DNA of 64,000 nucleotides from Gracilaria domingensis. Lineage: Eukaryota > Rhodophyta > Florideophyceae > Gracilariales > Gracilariaceae. The stretch covers positions 1 through 64,000 of the forward strand of contig VCMS01000217.1 of assembly GCA_022539475.1 (NCBI GenBank). Reading direction: 5' to 3'. Every line of letters starts with the position of its first letter. The first letter of the stretch is position 1. Made by a program: the position numbers and the translations under genes. Below are positions 29,854 to 41,063 of this stretch, one piece after another. The notes under the pieces are model-generated. The model was given only the letters and a program-made list of their open reading frames with translations, did not search any database and was not told where the DNA came from.

Positions 29854-31342
29854 ATGGGTCAGATTCATACCGGTTTCCGTTCGGTTCCTCTGCCTCCAAC
29901 AGTACCGCTTGGTCAAGCCCTGGACGTGATCGCGTGGAACGCATCTGATCCTATGCCTACCGTGCCGGCAATTCCAACTTGGATTCCGCCTAGCGTACTG
30001 ATCCCGGGCACCTTTGTTCCCTACCGTAGCTGTAAATGAGGCTTCATTGTTGGACTCGTATGCCGAGAATGGTGTACTCCCTGGTGATCTTCCAGTTGCG
30101 GTTGCCCAGTCGTGGGATTGGCGCGTGCCCGTAGCGATACCTCTTGGTCATCTCCGCGTGAGACATGGTCCGACTCGTGATGACGCGAGAAAAAACATGG
30201 CGAGAATCGCATACCAGCGCTTGGTCCGTTTCCCTCGTAATACCCTCATTCCGCCCGAGTACGGGTTCGATGTTGCCATCTTCCAAACTCGCGGAGGAGA
30301 ATCTTACGGTGCCAACTTTACTGCCCTTGCGGGGACTATCCAACAGCTTCATGGATTAGCGCGGCCGATTGTCCGTGAGGAATTGTTGTGCTGGGAGCGA
30401 CCGTTGCTCCGTGCCGAGTTCTGGTATATGCGAAGCAAGCCGCGAGGCGATTACTTGCATGACCGCGTCCGGTATGAGCGCAAGGCTCGTTACGAATTCG
30501 GATTCTTGGTTCCTTACCACAATGTGGAAGCTCGAGCGATCGCAGTGCGATTCCTTCATGGACGTTACCCAGCCCTGCCCGGTTGGTGGGGTATGGTGGA
30601 AGTTCCTCGTGGATGTCTCCCAGAGTTGCCTCCGTGCTTGACCTACGTAGGTTCGAAGCTCTTGGCCAACCGACAAAGCGGTTATTGGTCCGTATTCCTA
30701 ACCGAATGGATTGCCCGTGTGGGCGTGTTCCTCCTATGGGAAGCGCATGACCAGTGCCGACTCTGGTATCTTCCGATGGCACTACAGAACAATCTTCGTA
30801 CGCTCGACCTACGAGTTCCCCTTGGGGTTGAGTCCAACTTGGAAGAACTCAGATACCTGGTCGATGTCATTGACAGCGTGAATTGGGACAACGTGCCTTT
30901 TAACCAGCGTGGTCGTGGCGAGCCTAGGGTCTTCGACCGTTCTCCAGAACGTAGGAGTTACTGAGCCGGTGATTTCGTCTATTACGATCCATACGAGGGC
31001 GTGTTATGTTCGCCTGGTCAGGCTGCGGCAATTCGATACCCACCGCGTATCATTCCTCATGGACACCCGAGGGGATATGTCGATGCTGACGAGTTGGCCC
31101 CGCCGGCCGACCTCGACGATCCAATGATGGACCACGACGCAGTGGGCGTTGACCAAGATGGTGGAATGGGCGCTCCGGATGCGGACTTTGGTTACAACCC
31201 AGCTATGGGCAATCCCGTGGTGGCTGACCCAGAAGCGGTTACCATCCGCCAGTTACTGACCTCAATGGGTGTGAACATTCCCGGGAACGTTTCCACGACG
31301 GAAGAGTTGTGCGTATTCGCGGCGCAGTACTTCCAATCATGA
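29854..31342 (+). pseudogene. Antisense accessory frame of element B
   Basis: Protein frames at 29,854-30,039, 30,014-30,964 (316 codons) and 31,001-31,342 lie 3' of pol on the strand opposite to gag-pol. The central frame is conserved with the corresponding minus-strand frame in element D: SWDWR, PIVREEL, RFERK/RYERK, FG.L.PY, GRYP.LP, EW..RV.VFLL.EA, and a C-terminal HPRG(Y/F)V shared also with element C. No known domain. The composition is basic and aromatic in the middle and acidic at the end. The function is unknown. The copy looks nearly whole, with a small number of breaks. It might be expressed from a promoter in or next to the 3' LTR reading inward. Confidence 0.7.
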
Positions 31343-31429
31343 GGAACTTCCTTTGTGGGATGCTCGGGAACGCTTGGCGTTGACCAACTACATGACCTGA
31401 ATGATAGGTAAACGAAATAAACAAACCAA

Positions 31430-31660
31430 CAACTAGTGGTAAACTTCTGATAAGTCTTCTTTGCTTCCTCTTCTTAGATCTTCTTCTTCTTCTTCTTCCT
31501 TGAATCTTCATAATGACCGTTATCGGTAAACCTTCATGACCATAATTGGTAGACCATTTCATGGTAACTATCCTTCAACTTCATTCGCAAGTTCATCTTC
31601 TTCTTCTCTTCATAGAGCAACTACTTCAAGTTCTTCTTCTTCTCATTCTCGAGCAACGAG
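31430..31660. repeat. CTT-rich tract between the converging genes of element B
   Basis: Clusters of TCTTCTTC on the plus strand (GAA-rich on the element strand) at 31,455-31,503 and 31,590-31,655. Element D has a GAA-rich tract at the equivalent place (48,815-48,880). It lies between the chromodomain end of pol and the end of the antisense frame. Confidence 0.7.
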
Positions 31661-31758
31661 AGTTCCTTTCGCGTGCTACGCGCGTCATAGCTACTGTAGC
31701 GTCACCCAGTTTGGGCTTCGCCGATGTTGGGCGGTAGTAGTGTACCGGTGCGTCGGTG

Positions 31759-31917
31759 ATAGCGAACGATGAAAGACCTAGGCAGGTGTCTCACAGGCTC
31801 GTGGGTGTCTTCCGATGCCGGAAATCCATACCATCGCACGCGATAAAGCCACTCTCCATTTGGTGCTTGTTTATGATTCACAAGTTTCTCCACAACGTAC
31901 TCACGTGGATACACCGC
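31759..31917 (-). other. Chromodomain of element B
   Basis: About 53 residues at the C-terminal end of pol: REYVVEKLVNHK, then EWLYRVRWYGFP, DTHEPVRHLP. This is the chromodomain pattern (Y.VEKI…YLVKW.G…TWEP..NL) of chromoviruses, which guides integration to marked chromatin. One aromatic-cage position is Tyr in YVVEKL, a second is Trp in RWYG. It is followed by YHRR and a short basic tail. Confidence 0.85.
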
Positions 31918-32199
31918 TTGGTCGGTCGTTGAATTCACCATACTGTCTCCTAACGGAGTTCCTAAGATGATGCGGGTATAAGAGTCCCGCCCTGACGGCG
32001 TATTGACTCCTTCAACAACCAGTAGTGGTTCCACAATTAAGCATCGATGTATCGATTCAACTGTCGTGTTGTTCGGTAGTCTCAAGCGCAGATTACCCAA
32101 ACAAGTTATTCCCTGAAAGAGGGCGACGAGATGATCATCACAAGCTAAATTACATACGAATTGGACACCGTAATGCGAAGTTATCGCATCTCGAATACG

Positions 32200-32570
32200 A
32201 GTATTCCTATCGATATCACGGGAGTTGACGATTCTGACGGTGGAGCTCGGCGGTTACGCACCGTGTGCCTGCAAGTGCAAAGCAATTCCATTGGTTGGAA
32301 CACCACGCACGTGGCTCTGGGCAACTGATTCCTATTGGGGGAACAACTGCCAAGTGGCCATGTGCAGTTCCAAACATTCCTGTTGTGCAACACCATCTAA
32401 TTGGTTCGTCCATCTGCCACGTGGAATTGTGCAAACCATTTTCATTGGTAGTGCACTCAATCCACATTGGACATGATTTCTGACACGTGGGCGTGTGCAA
32501 ACGAATCCCATTGGCTGTGCAACACACCAAGTGTGCTTGTGCCACGCCGCTCATTGCGGTGGGCGACGGC
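32200..32570. repeat. Degenerate CCAAT/CACGTG repeat array in element B
   Basis: Recurring blocks of roughly 40-60 bp built from GTGCAAA(C/G), ATTCCATTGG or CATTGG, and CACGTGG boxes, for example near 32,280, 32,345, 32,395, 32,425 and 32,500. It includes a 19-bp stretch (32,348-32,366, TGCACATGGCCACTTGGCA on the minus strand) found exactly at 62,470-62,488 in element E. It separates the pol linker from the chromodomain. Confidence 0.55.
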
Positions 32571-33097
32571 GGCACCGTAATGAATCAAAAATATGCCAAA
32601 TTGGCCGATTTCCATTGCGCAATGCGCCTTTTCCAAACGGACAAGACCGTTCAATAAGGGTCGGTTGAAAACCCATTGTTAGGTACTGTAATTGTCGCCC
32701 AAGCGGGAGAACACGCCGTGTCGCAATTCCTGACGCTGAAGCGTAGTAAGCGAGTGGGTACGTGCTCTGCGCGTGTGCTGAATCTCCCACAAGGGTGTGC
32801 TCCGTAGCATTATGCATGACCTGAACAAGGTAAACTTCAGTGAAGTCATCGCGGCAAGCGACAAGCCAGGGTCTTCGGACACAGTTTTCGTAGTCAACGA
32901 ACGATTCCTAACGGAAGTAACCAATTGGTTCTGAGGATTTCCACGCTGTGGCAACTCATCGCCGCGAGATGCGAAGCTCGGTATAGGGGACGAAACAACC
33001 TCATGCGTCTCTTCCCCGTTCTCAGTCTGAGATACCGATGCGGTAACAATCTCGGGTGGTGGGGTTACACGGGCGTGTGGGTCCACAGGATTCTCTA

Positions 33098-33760
33098 TTA
33101 GAGTAGATAAGAATTAGCCGACTCCTGCGGCAAATCAGTCAAGCCGCGATCCGGATGCGGAACTGTAGCGGGCCGTGACGGCGAAGTGGCTTCAGTTTCA
33201 CTTGAATTACCGTGTGGAGGTACAGCGATAGTTTCCACAGTAGGATTGGGAGCAACAGTGACGCGATCGCGTGAGAGCCGTTCATGAAGGCCATTGATAT
33301 ACAGTACGACAGTGTCCGTTCCGGCAGAAATTACCTTATAAGGTCCCTCAGCAATAGGAGAGAGTTTGTGCTTTGGTTCCTTTTCAGGATTGTAATATTC
33401 CTTACGGACAAAAACAAGGTCGCCAGGATTAAGAACTGAGGGTAACGGCTTACGAATTCGCTTGTCGAAGTTAGCCTTGTAGGCAGCTTGTGCTTTAGAC
33501 ATAGCTTTCCGAGCGACCCGAACCATCTTTCCTAACCAAGCCTTCCAGGTATCCCGATATAACCGGTGTGAAGGGAAGGTTCCCAACTTGGGTTGAGACT
33601 CGATAGCGACCGGAGACGGTATCCTCGATAGTACGAGCTCAAATGAGGATAAACCGGTAACACGATGGACCGGTGTGTTGTAAGCGTACGTAATAGCGTC
33701 TGTGAATAAGTCCCAATTCTTAGGGTTATCCGATACATAGGATCTTAATGCGTTGAGCAT
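33098..33760 (-). pseudogene. Integrase C-terminal part and linker of element B
   Basis: Fossil pol segment. It starts in the last part of the integrase catalytic domain (AYNTPVHRVTG), continues with a helical SKAQAAYKANFDKR stretch, and has the GPY/F-type module (LSPIAEGPYKVIS … LHERLSRDRV) found in chromovirus integrases. It ends in the family's variable tail with HPDRGLTDLP, a short motif also seen in C and D. Confidence 0.75.
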
Positions 33761-33940
33761 TGTACGGTTGAACCGTTCAACTTGATCGTTCCCTTGGGGA
33801 TGATAAGTAGTGATAAACAGATTCCTGACATCAAGGATACGACAGACGTTTTGGAAGAATTTCGAAGCAAATTGTCCCCCATTCTCGGATAGAACCTAAA
33901 CAGGTGGGCCGTAAGCAAAACACTAATGCTGGACGAACGC

Positions 33941-36900
33941 TTACGCTATCGTCGTTGCAGTGATTGTCCTGAAAGGAACTGTACGAACCAATTTGAAAAA
34001 CCTGTCGGTAGTAACCAAAAGAAAACGATGACCACGAGCGGTACGGAGTAGCGGTCCAAGAATATCAATCGCCATGAACTCTAGTGGAGCCCTTGCGGGA
34101 AAAAGCGTGAGCTTCTTCGAGTATTTCCGGAGACGGACATTGTTCTTTGAGCATTCCGTACAACCACGGCGAACTGCGTAGCAGTCTACCGCCATTGCGG
34201 GCCAATAGAAATCTCTGCGTAGAGTCAAATACAACTTCCTTCCACCAGGATGAGCACCCAGTTTCACATAATGTGACAGATGTAAAACTCTCTGCTGTAG
34301 AGTATGAGGTACCACAATCTGTGGATGTTCCTTATCAACGAAACGAACCAAATAACCTGGGTCATTCATAGCGAACGGGATATGAAAACCTCCATTGAGG
34401 CGAGAGCGTATCTGCGTACAGAATGGATCGGAGAACTGCTCTCTTATCATCTCCTCAGGAGTAATAGGCACAAGGGAACCCAACGGGGGTTCCGTGGACT
34501 CGGTAACGAATAAATCATCACACACGTCATCATCTATCGTCTCGATCAAACCATCCTTGGTCATAACCATAAAACACGGTATCTCCAAGTCTTCCGTGGC
34601 GGATGTATAAGCATTAGTCCCTAGACGAGAAAGAGCATCTGCTTGGCAGTTCAGAGAACCTTTCTTACAATGAACTTCGAAATCGAATTCCGCTAAACGG
34701 AGACGCCAGCGCATTAACCTGCCAGAGGGTTCCGATATTCCGAAGAGCCAACGGAAAACCGAATGGTCGGTATGCACAACGAAGTGAGTACCCATTAAGT
34801 AGGGTCGCAGTATGTTCAATTCCCAGACGACGGCTAAACATTCTTTCTCAGATACTGAGTAGTTCTTCTCATGAATATTCAGTGTCCTTGACCAATAGCC
34901 AATCGGTCTACGGGTTCCGTCTTCCAAGGTTTGGAACAACGCGCAACCAACATGGTAGGAACTAGCGTTTGTGTCAACCGAATATGGTAAACCAGGAGTT
35001 GGTAAAGCCAAAACTGGTGGTGACGGTACAGCGTTCACAAGGGACTGAAATGCGGAAGCTTCCGCTTCCCTGAAGGGTTCCAGCTCAACTGGCCTGCCCT
35101 TCTTCAAAAGCTGGTTAAGGGGAGCCGAGATTTCTGCAAAATTCGGAACGAATCTACGATACACGTTACAAAGTCCAAGAAAAGAACGGAGTTCTGTTTG
35201 GTTCGTCGGCTGCTTTGTATCCTTCAAGGATTTCACACGAACTTCGTCAATCGAAAGCTTTCCGGGACGGATCGTATGTCCAAGATACTGAACCCAATCG
35301 GTGAAAAACTCGCACTTCTTTAACTTCAGAGCTATTCCGGCATCGCGGAGAACACGCATGATTTCTCGCACATGAGACAAATGATCGTCCATGTTGTTGG
35401 AAAAGATGATGATGTCATCAAGGTATACTAAACAGGTCTTCCACTTGTATGGAGCCAGTAGAATACCCAATGCTCTTTGGAACGTAGCGGGCGCATTTGT
35501 GAGCCCAAAGGGCATTCGTTTGAAAGGATACAAGCCTTGATGGGACACGAAAACGGTTTTGTCACGGTCTTCCTTGCGGATAGGAACTTGCCAATATCCC
35601 CAATTCGCGTCGAGGGCCGTGAAAGCCTGAGAACTCCCGAGTGAGTCAATGCATTCGTCCATTCGTGGAATCCGGTAGACGTCCCTAACTGTAACAGAAT
35701 TGAGGCGACGGTAATCAATACAGAATAGCCACGATCCGTTCTTCTTAGGAGCTAGTACTACCGGTGATGCCCACGGGGATTGGGCCGGTTCGATGACTCC
35801 AGCCTTAAGCATCTTCTCAACTTGAGCTTCTTCTTCTTCCCTAGCCTTAAGGCCAGCCCTATAAGGGTGTTGCGCTATCGGCCGAGTGTTCGGAAGGAGA
35901 TCAATTCTGTGCTCGGTAATCGAGATCTCTCCTAGGGAACCATCCCAAATCGGGGTAAACTCCCTCAACATATCACGTAGTTTCTCACGATGAGTGTCTG
36001 GTACATGCTCCAGATTCAATTCTTCCAATTCCTTAACAGGATCCTTCTGTTCTTGTCCCGGGGGACTAACCTTTTCCTCAGTCTCTAATGGTGCGTTCGG
36101 CGTACCGACATCCGAAACGGTTGCAATTTTCTCCTCTTCCCCCTTCTCAGGGTGTTGTACGCCGAGTACGTCCGCGAGGGTAACTTTTGTAGGTATTACA
36201 GCGGCCAAATGCGGCATTACTGAACCAATAACCTGGTGTTTAGTTAACCATTGAGGTTGAGGCCCCAAATTGGGTATCAAAAGCTTAAAAGGCTTCTGAG
36301 GTTCAATATGAACAACTCCATTAGCGAGAGCAAGACGACGAGAATCATACAATGATTGTATCGATTGCACGACACGTAAACCATGTTGGTCCGAGCTCAC
36401 AGTGACCCAGGTTTGGGATTCCGCCGGAATCGAAATTGAACGGGCGCACCGTAAACGAGTAGAACTTCTATCCATGTTTGGATTATCCTGTGCCGCAGGG
36501 AGAGGAACTTGACGCTTGAAAGCTTGCCGAAGCGGCTTCCGAACAATCGGTATGGTTGAACCATCTTCCATTTCCACATATTTGGAACGCGGGCGAATCG
36601 CTTCGACGAACCTGTCGCAAAAGTCGTAGCCCAGAATAACAGGAGCAGGTAGTGATTCGCATACGAGAAATTCCAATTGGACTGAACATTGGCCGAGCCG
36701 AACCATCAGGTCAATGAAGCCTTCTGTTCTTAACGGATTGTTGTTTGCATCGGCAATATCCAGCGATGGACCTTGACGAATCAACGGCCGTAACGAGGCA
36801 GGCAACAACGATTGAACCAAAAGGTTAGGACCAGCTCCTGTTTCTAGAACAGATAACTGTCGAACCATAAACTGGTTAGACAAGCCAAGGTCAACGTAAA

Positions 36901-37075
36901 ACTTGTAATTACGCTTGGCCATGACCATAACCCGATCCGGGATACGGCGATTTCTATACCGCACCCACGGTCGACGCAGAACACCGAAGTGTCTCGAGTT
37001 CACGTCGGATTCAGCCGAATTCCTAGTAAGGATCTTGACTCGGGAGCGAGGCGATGACGCCTCGGGGCGCCACAC
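33941..37075 (-). CDS. Pol of element B: protease, reverse transcriptase, RNase H, integrase start
   Basis: The longest frame in the window (1,044 codons). In order: a retropepsin-like segment (VLETGAGPN and VILGYDFCDRF, residues of about 50-160), a linker ending LEELNLEHVPDTHREKL, reverse transcriptase (WASPVVLAPKKNGSW, FCIDYRRLN, FTALDANWGYWQVP, MPFGLTNAPATFQ, LVYLDDIIIFSNN, residues of about 380-600), RNase H (YSVDTNASSYHVGCALFQ, NYSVSEKECLAVVW, QADALSRL, residues of about 690-820) and integrase (HLSHYVKLGAHPGGRKL … CTECSKN zinc region, then FMAIDILGPL). This is the Ty3/gypsy domain order. It is part of a fossil element. The open length suggests relatively recent activity. Confidence 0.9.
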   Translation of the reverse strand: MWRPEASSPRSRVKILTRNSAESDVNSRHFGVLRRPWVRYRNRRIPDRVMVMAKRNYKFYVDLGLSNQFMVRQLSVLETGAGPNLLVQSLLPASLRPLIRQGPSLDIADANNNPLRTEGFIDLMVRLGQCSVQLEFLVCESLPAPVILGYDFCDRFVEAIRPRSKYVEMEDGSTIPIVRKPLRQAFKRQVPLPAAQDNPNMDRSSTRLRCARSISIPAESQTWVTVSSDQHGLRVVQSIQSLYDSRRLALANGVVHIEPQKPFKLLIPNLGPQPQWLTKHQVIGSVMPHLAAVIPTKVTLADVLGVQHPEKGEEEKIATVSDVGTPNAPLETEEKVSPPGQEQKDPVKELEELNLEHVPDTHREKLRDMLREFTPIWDGSLGEISITEHRIDLLPNTRPIAQHPYRAGLKAREEEEAQVEKMLKAGVIEPAQSPWASPVVLAPKKNGSWLFCIDYRRLNSVTVRDVYRIPRMDECIDSLGSSQAFTALDANWGYWQVPIRKEDRDKTVFVSHQGLYPFKRMPFGLTNAPATFQRALGILLAPYKWKTCLVYLDDIIIFSNNMDDHLSHVREIMRVLRDAGIALKLKKCEFFTDWVQYLGHTIRPGKLSIDEVRVKSLKDTKQPTNQTELRSFLGLCNVYRRFVPNFAEISAPLNQLLKKGRPVELEPFREAEASAFQSLVNAVPSPPVLALPTPGLPYSVDTNASSYHVGCALFQTLEDGTRRPIGYWSRTLNIHEKNYSVSEKECLAVVWELNILRPYLMGTHFVVHTDHSVFRWLFGISEPSGRLMRWRLRLAEFDFEVHCKKGSLNCQADALSRLGTNAYTSATEDLEIPCFMVMTKDGLIETIDDDVCDDLFVTESTEPPLGSLVPITPEEMIREQFSDPFCTQIRSRLNGGFHIPFAMNDPGYLVRFVDKEHPQIVVPHTLQQRVLHLSHYVKLGAHPGGRKLYLTLRRDFYWPAMAVDCYAVRRGCTECSKNNVRLRKYSKKLTLFPARAPLEFMAIDILGPLLRTARGHRFLLVTTDRFFKLVRTVPFRTITATTIA

Positions 37076-37120
37076 TCCTCGACTCTTTGGGCGCCCCTCG
37101 GTTCGGTGAGACTCCCAAAA

Positions 37121-38600
37121 TTAGTTTTTCGAAGGCGAATCCAGCGAAACGGTTTTGCCTTCGTCTGAGGACTGAACGACCTCAGAGGTTTGAGCTCCTA
37201 GAGATACCGGCACCGTGTTGGAGACCGACACAACGGTGTCTGGCAAGAACAGCGAATGGACCTGTTGGTAGGACAAATTCGGAACGCGCGCACGTTCTTC
37301 TTCCCTAAGGGAGTCATAAGCTTCGATAATCTTCGACGTATCTTTCAGATTGAACTGACGGTGAGTCGAAACATGACCACGATGGTAGCAAACATGGCAG
37401 ATAAGCGTTGACCTATCGAAGGGTGGACGGGTATCCGTACGGTTATCCATCCGATGTTGCGGAGTGGTATTATCCCGCCAACCGGGTCTACTGAAACGTG
37501 TGGTGTTGTTGGCATATGAGAACTTTGGTGGTACAACCTGTGTTCCCGCGTACAGAGCCGGGTCTTCCTCAGAGGAAATTGAAGTTGACGGAAACTACGT
37601 ACTAAGCAAGGACTGTCTGCCCTGGCTTTGAGCCAAATGAAGATTATCCACACCTGGATTTTCCTTAGAACGGTGGACTTACGAAAGTGATGGTGAGTTC
37701 TCCGCATGGAGTATCCTAGAAGACCGATGTTTCGGGTTTTGGCGAGCACGCAAAGCATCTCCCTCTGCCTGGGCGAACTCAACCAGTTCCAGGTAGGTTG
37801 CCTTTCTGTCAGATTCCCGATACCGGGACACAATTGTACTGATGGCAGGATCTAAATCATCGCAAAACAAAGCGCATCGCTCATGGTGAGAATATACATT
37901 TCCACAACGATGGAAAGCCTTATTGAGACGAGTCGAATAAAGCGTTTCCGTCTCTCCTGATTTCTGTTTTGTATCGCGTAAAGCCAAGATGGCAGACTGG
38001 ATCGCAGTACCAGTGGCGTATGACCTCAGAAGGTATTGAACAGCTTCCGGCCAACAAGTTACACCTCCCTCCGAGGCACGGGAAACTCCCATGACGGAGC
38101 GAAACTGATCTTCGGCCTTTCTTTAAGGAAATACGGTAGTGCCACGAAAGCCTAGGCTTCACTCATCATGAGTATGTCGGCTTCCGATACGAAACGGGGG
38201 AGAAAGTCCAGTTCCAAAATTGGATCTTCACCACTGAAAGAGTGATCCTTCAGCCTGAGGTCCATCCTCTTGATACAGTCCTTCACACGACCTGTCCCAC
38301 GGGGAGTACGATCAAGTGATGAATCGTCTAAGCGATGATATCGATACGATAACAGTTTCCGAAACAGGGTGTTAGAGGGCTTTAACTCTTTGAGTCCAAT
38401 GTGCTTCCTACCCTTCTCACGGGTCATGATGGTGCCGTGCGCAGCATAGGTAACCTTGGACCGTGTCGGTCGCTCGCGGCGGTTACGATATTCATCATTG
38501 GACGAGTCAGATGACGAAGTAGTATAACTGTCCGAGTCGGAGTCAGGACGAACGAAACGGTCTTCCTACGTAGTCGGTCGGTCCTTTCGGAACTTCTTTG
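37121..38600 (-). pseudogene. Partial Gag of element B
   Basis: Three neighbouring frames cover the Gag core (LGLKELKPSNTLFRKLLSYRY; GGVTCWPEAVQYLLRSYA; LNKAFHRCGNVYS; TYLELVEFAQAEG) and a nucleocapsid-like CHVCYHRGHV knuckle. The N-terminal coiled-coil part seen in elements D and E is missing because the copy is cut at the junction with element C. Fossil, broken. Confidence 0.8.
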
Positions 38601-38604
38601 AAGA

Positions 38605-40046
38605 ATGACGGATTGCAAGCGAAACTATAAGGTGTACGCTGACCTTGGCCTGAGCCCCCAGTTTATGATGCGTTACTTGACGGTACTAGACACAGGCGCA
38701 GGTCCGAACTTCATCGTGGAGTCCCTTCTCACACCGCAATTGCGGGAACGTATCCGTTGCAGCGTGCTTCCTGATGTCGTTGACGCGAAAACAACCCGTT
38801 GACAACGGTGGGGACAATCGACTTAGTCGTGCGTTTGAGAACTTCCGTGATGAAGTTCGACTTCATCGTTTGTCGGTCATTGGCCGTCCAAGTCATTTTG
38901 GGTTGCGATTACTGCGACAGGTTTGTCGATGCAATCAGGCCCCGCTTCAGGCGTGTAGAACTCGACGATGGTTCATCGGTACCCATCTTCCGTCGTCCGC
39001 TGAAGCGATCATCGCGGAAGCAAGTTCCACTCCCTGCTGCGCAGGCCCCGGCACCGGCGTCGCCCCAGTCCACCAAGCTCCGCGTCGCCGCGTCGATCCG
39101 CATCCCGCCTGAGTGTCAAGTCATCGTGTCAGTTAATTCTCGTCAACAAGGTCTTTAGGTTATTCAACCGCTTACCTCGTTGTACGAGAAGTGCCAACTC
39201 GCCGTCGCGAATGGTGTTGTGCAAGTCACACCGGATACTCCGTTTCGAATACTGGTTGCCAATCTCGGCAGCACCCCCCAGTATCTAATAAAGAACCAAG
39301 TCATTGAGTCTGTGACACCTCACCCACTCGCGATGCTTCCAACGAAGATGACGCCTGCCGATGTCCCCGGACTAGTTACCTCCGAAGAGGACGTCGCCTC
39401 ATCTAAAGAGAGGGAGGGAGTCGCAATTCCTGCCGCTTCCACGAGTACCACTATCGTCGCAACGGAAAAGCAACAGATTGACTCGGAACCAAACCCTGTG
39501 TCAGGGACAGAAGAGCGTAAACCCACGAGCTACGACAAGTTTGAGCCCTTGAAGGCGCTCGAGGAACTTGATCTCGGTCATGCACCGGAGTCGCACCGTG
39601 AACGTCTAAGAGACATGTTACGAGAGTTTACCCCAATGTGAGATGCTTCTCTTGGAGAGATAAATGCCACGGAACACCGTATCGATGTGTCACCGAACAC
39701 GCGTCCTGTTTCACAACCCCCTTACAGGGCAGGACCGAAATCTCGGGATAGGAACAGTTCCAAGTGGACAAGATGCTCTGCGCAGGTGTCATCGAACACG
39801 CGCAATCGCCGTGGGCATCCCCAGTGGTACTGGCTCTCAAGGCCGACGGAACCTGGAGGTTCTGTGTCGACTGTCGCCGGCTCAACGCCGTGACGGTAAG
39901 AAACTCTTACCCAATCCCTCGTATGGACGAGTGTATCGATTCGCTCGGTGACGCTACCGTGTTCACGGCATTGGATGCCAATTGAGGATACTGGCAAGTC
40001 CCCGTCAGGGAGGAAGACCGCGATAAGACTGCATTCGTGTGACACT
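38605..40046 (+). mobile_element. Ty3/gypsy chromovirus element C, left part
   Basis: Starts abruptly in the protease (KRNYKVYADLGLSPQF, LDTGAGPNF, VILGCDYCDRF, 38,605-39,158), continues with the linker (39,180-39,641) and the start of reverse transcriptase (39,764-40,046: WASPVVLALKADGTWRF, FTALDAN). It is interrupted by element D at 40,047 and resumes at 51,823. Gag and the 5' LTR are not present. Broken, perhaps ten breaks over both parts. Older than D. Confidence 0.85.
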
Positions 40047-40899
40047 TGTAGAGCAAAACGTCCTCTGTGTGGATGCACCGAGGTGTTTTTCATAGTTTGT
40101 TGATCGGTTACCGGCTTCGACACCTCAGGTTATGAGAGGCTGCTGTGGTAGTGGCCCTATTTTGGGGTATGCCTAGGAAGGGTAGTATTTCTGCACACGT
40201 GTGCCAAGCTGGCCCGATGGCGGGTGCCCCGTGGAAAGCCTGCCACGGGTGCACACCTGTAGTGTATTGGCCGGCATCGCCGGATAGTTAGATATTTCAA
40301 TTGATATTCTCAAGTGCCGTATATACGTGGCGGTACTTGCCGCCACTGTACGGGAAGTAAACCTCAAGGAGGCTTCTGGCTCTGACTTTCTTGCCGCTTG
40401 TGAACGGTTTTCGTCCCTAATCGGGCAAGCCGCCACAATTCCGGGCTAGTCATCCGACCTCTACCACTGAGGAGTTCTAGACCGTCGTCACGGCATCTTT
40501 TCTGTTCTTTTATTGTTATTATTTCCGTCATACGGCTCCTATCGCTCTGCCCTGTTATACAGGTTTGACCCACGTTGTCCGGAAATATTTCTCGATCTCG
40601 CGAGTCAGTGCACCGTTGCGCGGCTCGTTGGTTGCCCGTTTTGCCCAACACCGTTGGTTTGGATATCTTCACTCGCTGTGGCTCGCCGGAACTACCCGGA
40701 TTCTACGCCGATTCTACCCACCCCAACCTCCGGCTGCACGCCCAGGACGGGGCTGCCCGGATTTACACCCGGCCTGTGTCAGCCCTACTGGAGGGTTCTG
40801 CCACCGACCCTACCCCTATAGGGAGCGGGGCTCGAACACCCTATAGGTGCGCTTTCCGCGACGCGGCTCTTGTTTGCCCACTCGTGGGATTGCACCACA
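40047..40899 (+). repeat. 5' LTR of element D, 853 bp
   Basis: Begins TGTAGAGCAAAACG and ends GGGATTGCACCACA. Same length as the 3' LTR. A TATATAC lies at about 40,320-40,326 in both copies and may be the promoter TATA box. The end matches those of the LTRs of elements B and E. Confidence 0.92.
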
Positions 40900-40902
40900 A
40901 AC

Positions 40903-40920
40903 TGGTCTCCCGACCTAGAA
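40903..40920 (+). promoter_or_regulatory. Primer-binding-like site of element D
   Basis: TGGTCTCCCGACCTAGAA starts three bases after the LTR. Element E has TGGTCTTCCGACCTAGAA two bases after its LTR (57,451-57,468). The TGG start fits pairing with a CCA-ended tRNA. The tRNA is not identified. Confidence 0.65.
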
Positions 40921-41063
40921 TCGGCTTTATTGGCCAACATTTGTTGGAGTTGGTTTGTTTGTTTGGAGCCCGGATAGTTGGGAATATTCGTTCTTACGGT
41001 TCTCTCATTGTCCATCTTCGGAAGTTGTTTTGGTTGCCAATTGGCCGACTGTGTCGGTGAACG

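Larger units (their letters stand above)
28647..38600 (-). mobile_element. Ty3/gypsy chromovirus element B (5'-truncated)
   Basis: Minus-strand element inserted into element A. Read from its own 5' side: partial Gag (38,600-37,680), zinc-knuckle region (about 37,450-37,380), one long frame covering protease, reverse transcriptase, RNase H and most of integrase (37,075-33,941), integrase tail with a GPY/F-like segment (33,760-33,098), a variable linker and repeat array (33,086-32,200), chromodomain (31,917-31,759), a converging antisense frame (29,854-31,342) and the 3' LTR (28,647-29,539). The 5' LTR and Gag start are missing at the junction with element C. It is broken, with something like six to ten breaks, but keeps the longest pol frame in the window. 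Of intermediate age: younger than A. Confidence 0.85.

Noticed and set aside
29492-29854. 120-codon plus-strand frame as the start of the antisense gene in B
   Set aside because: It begins inside the LTR and does not align with the start of the frame in D; the true start is uncertain.
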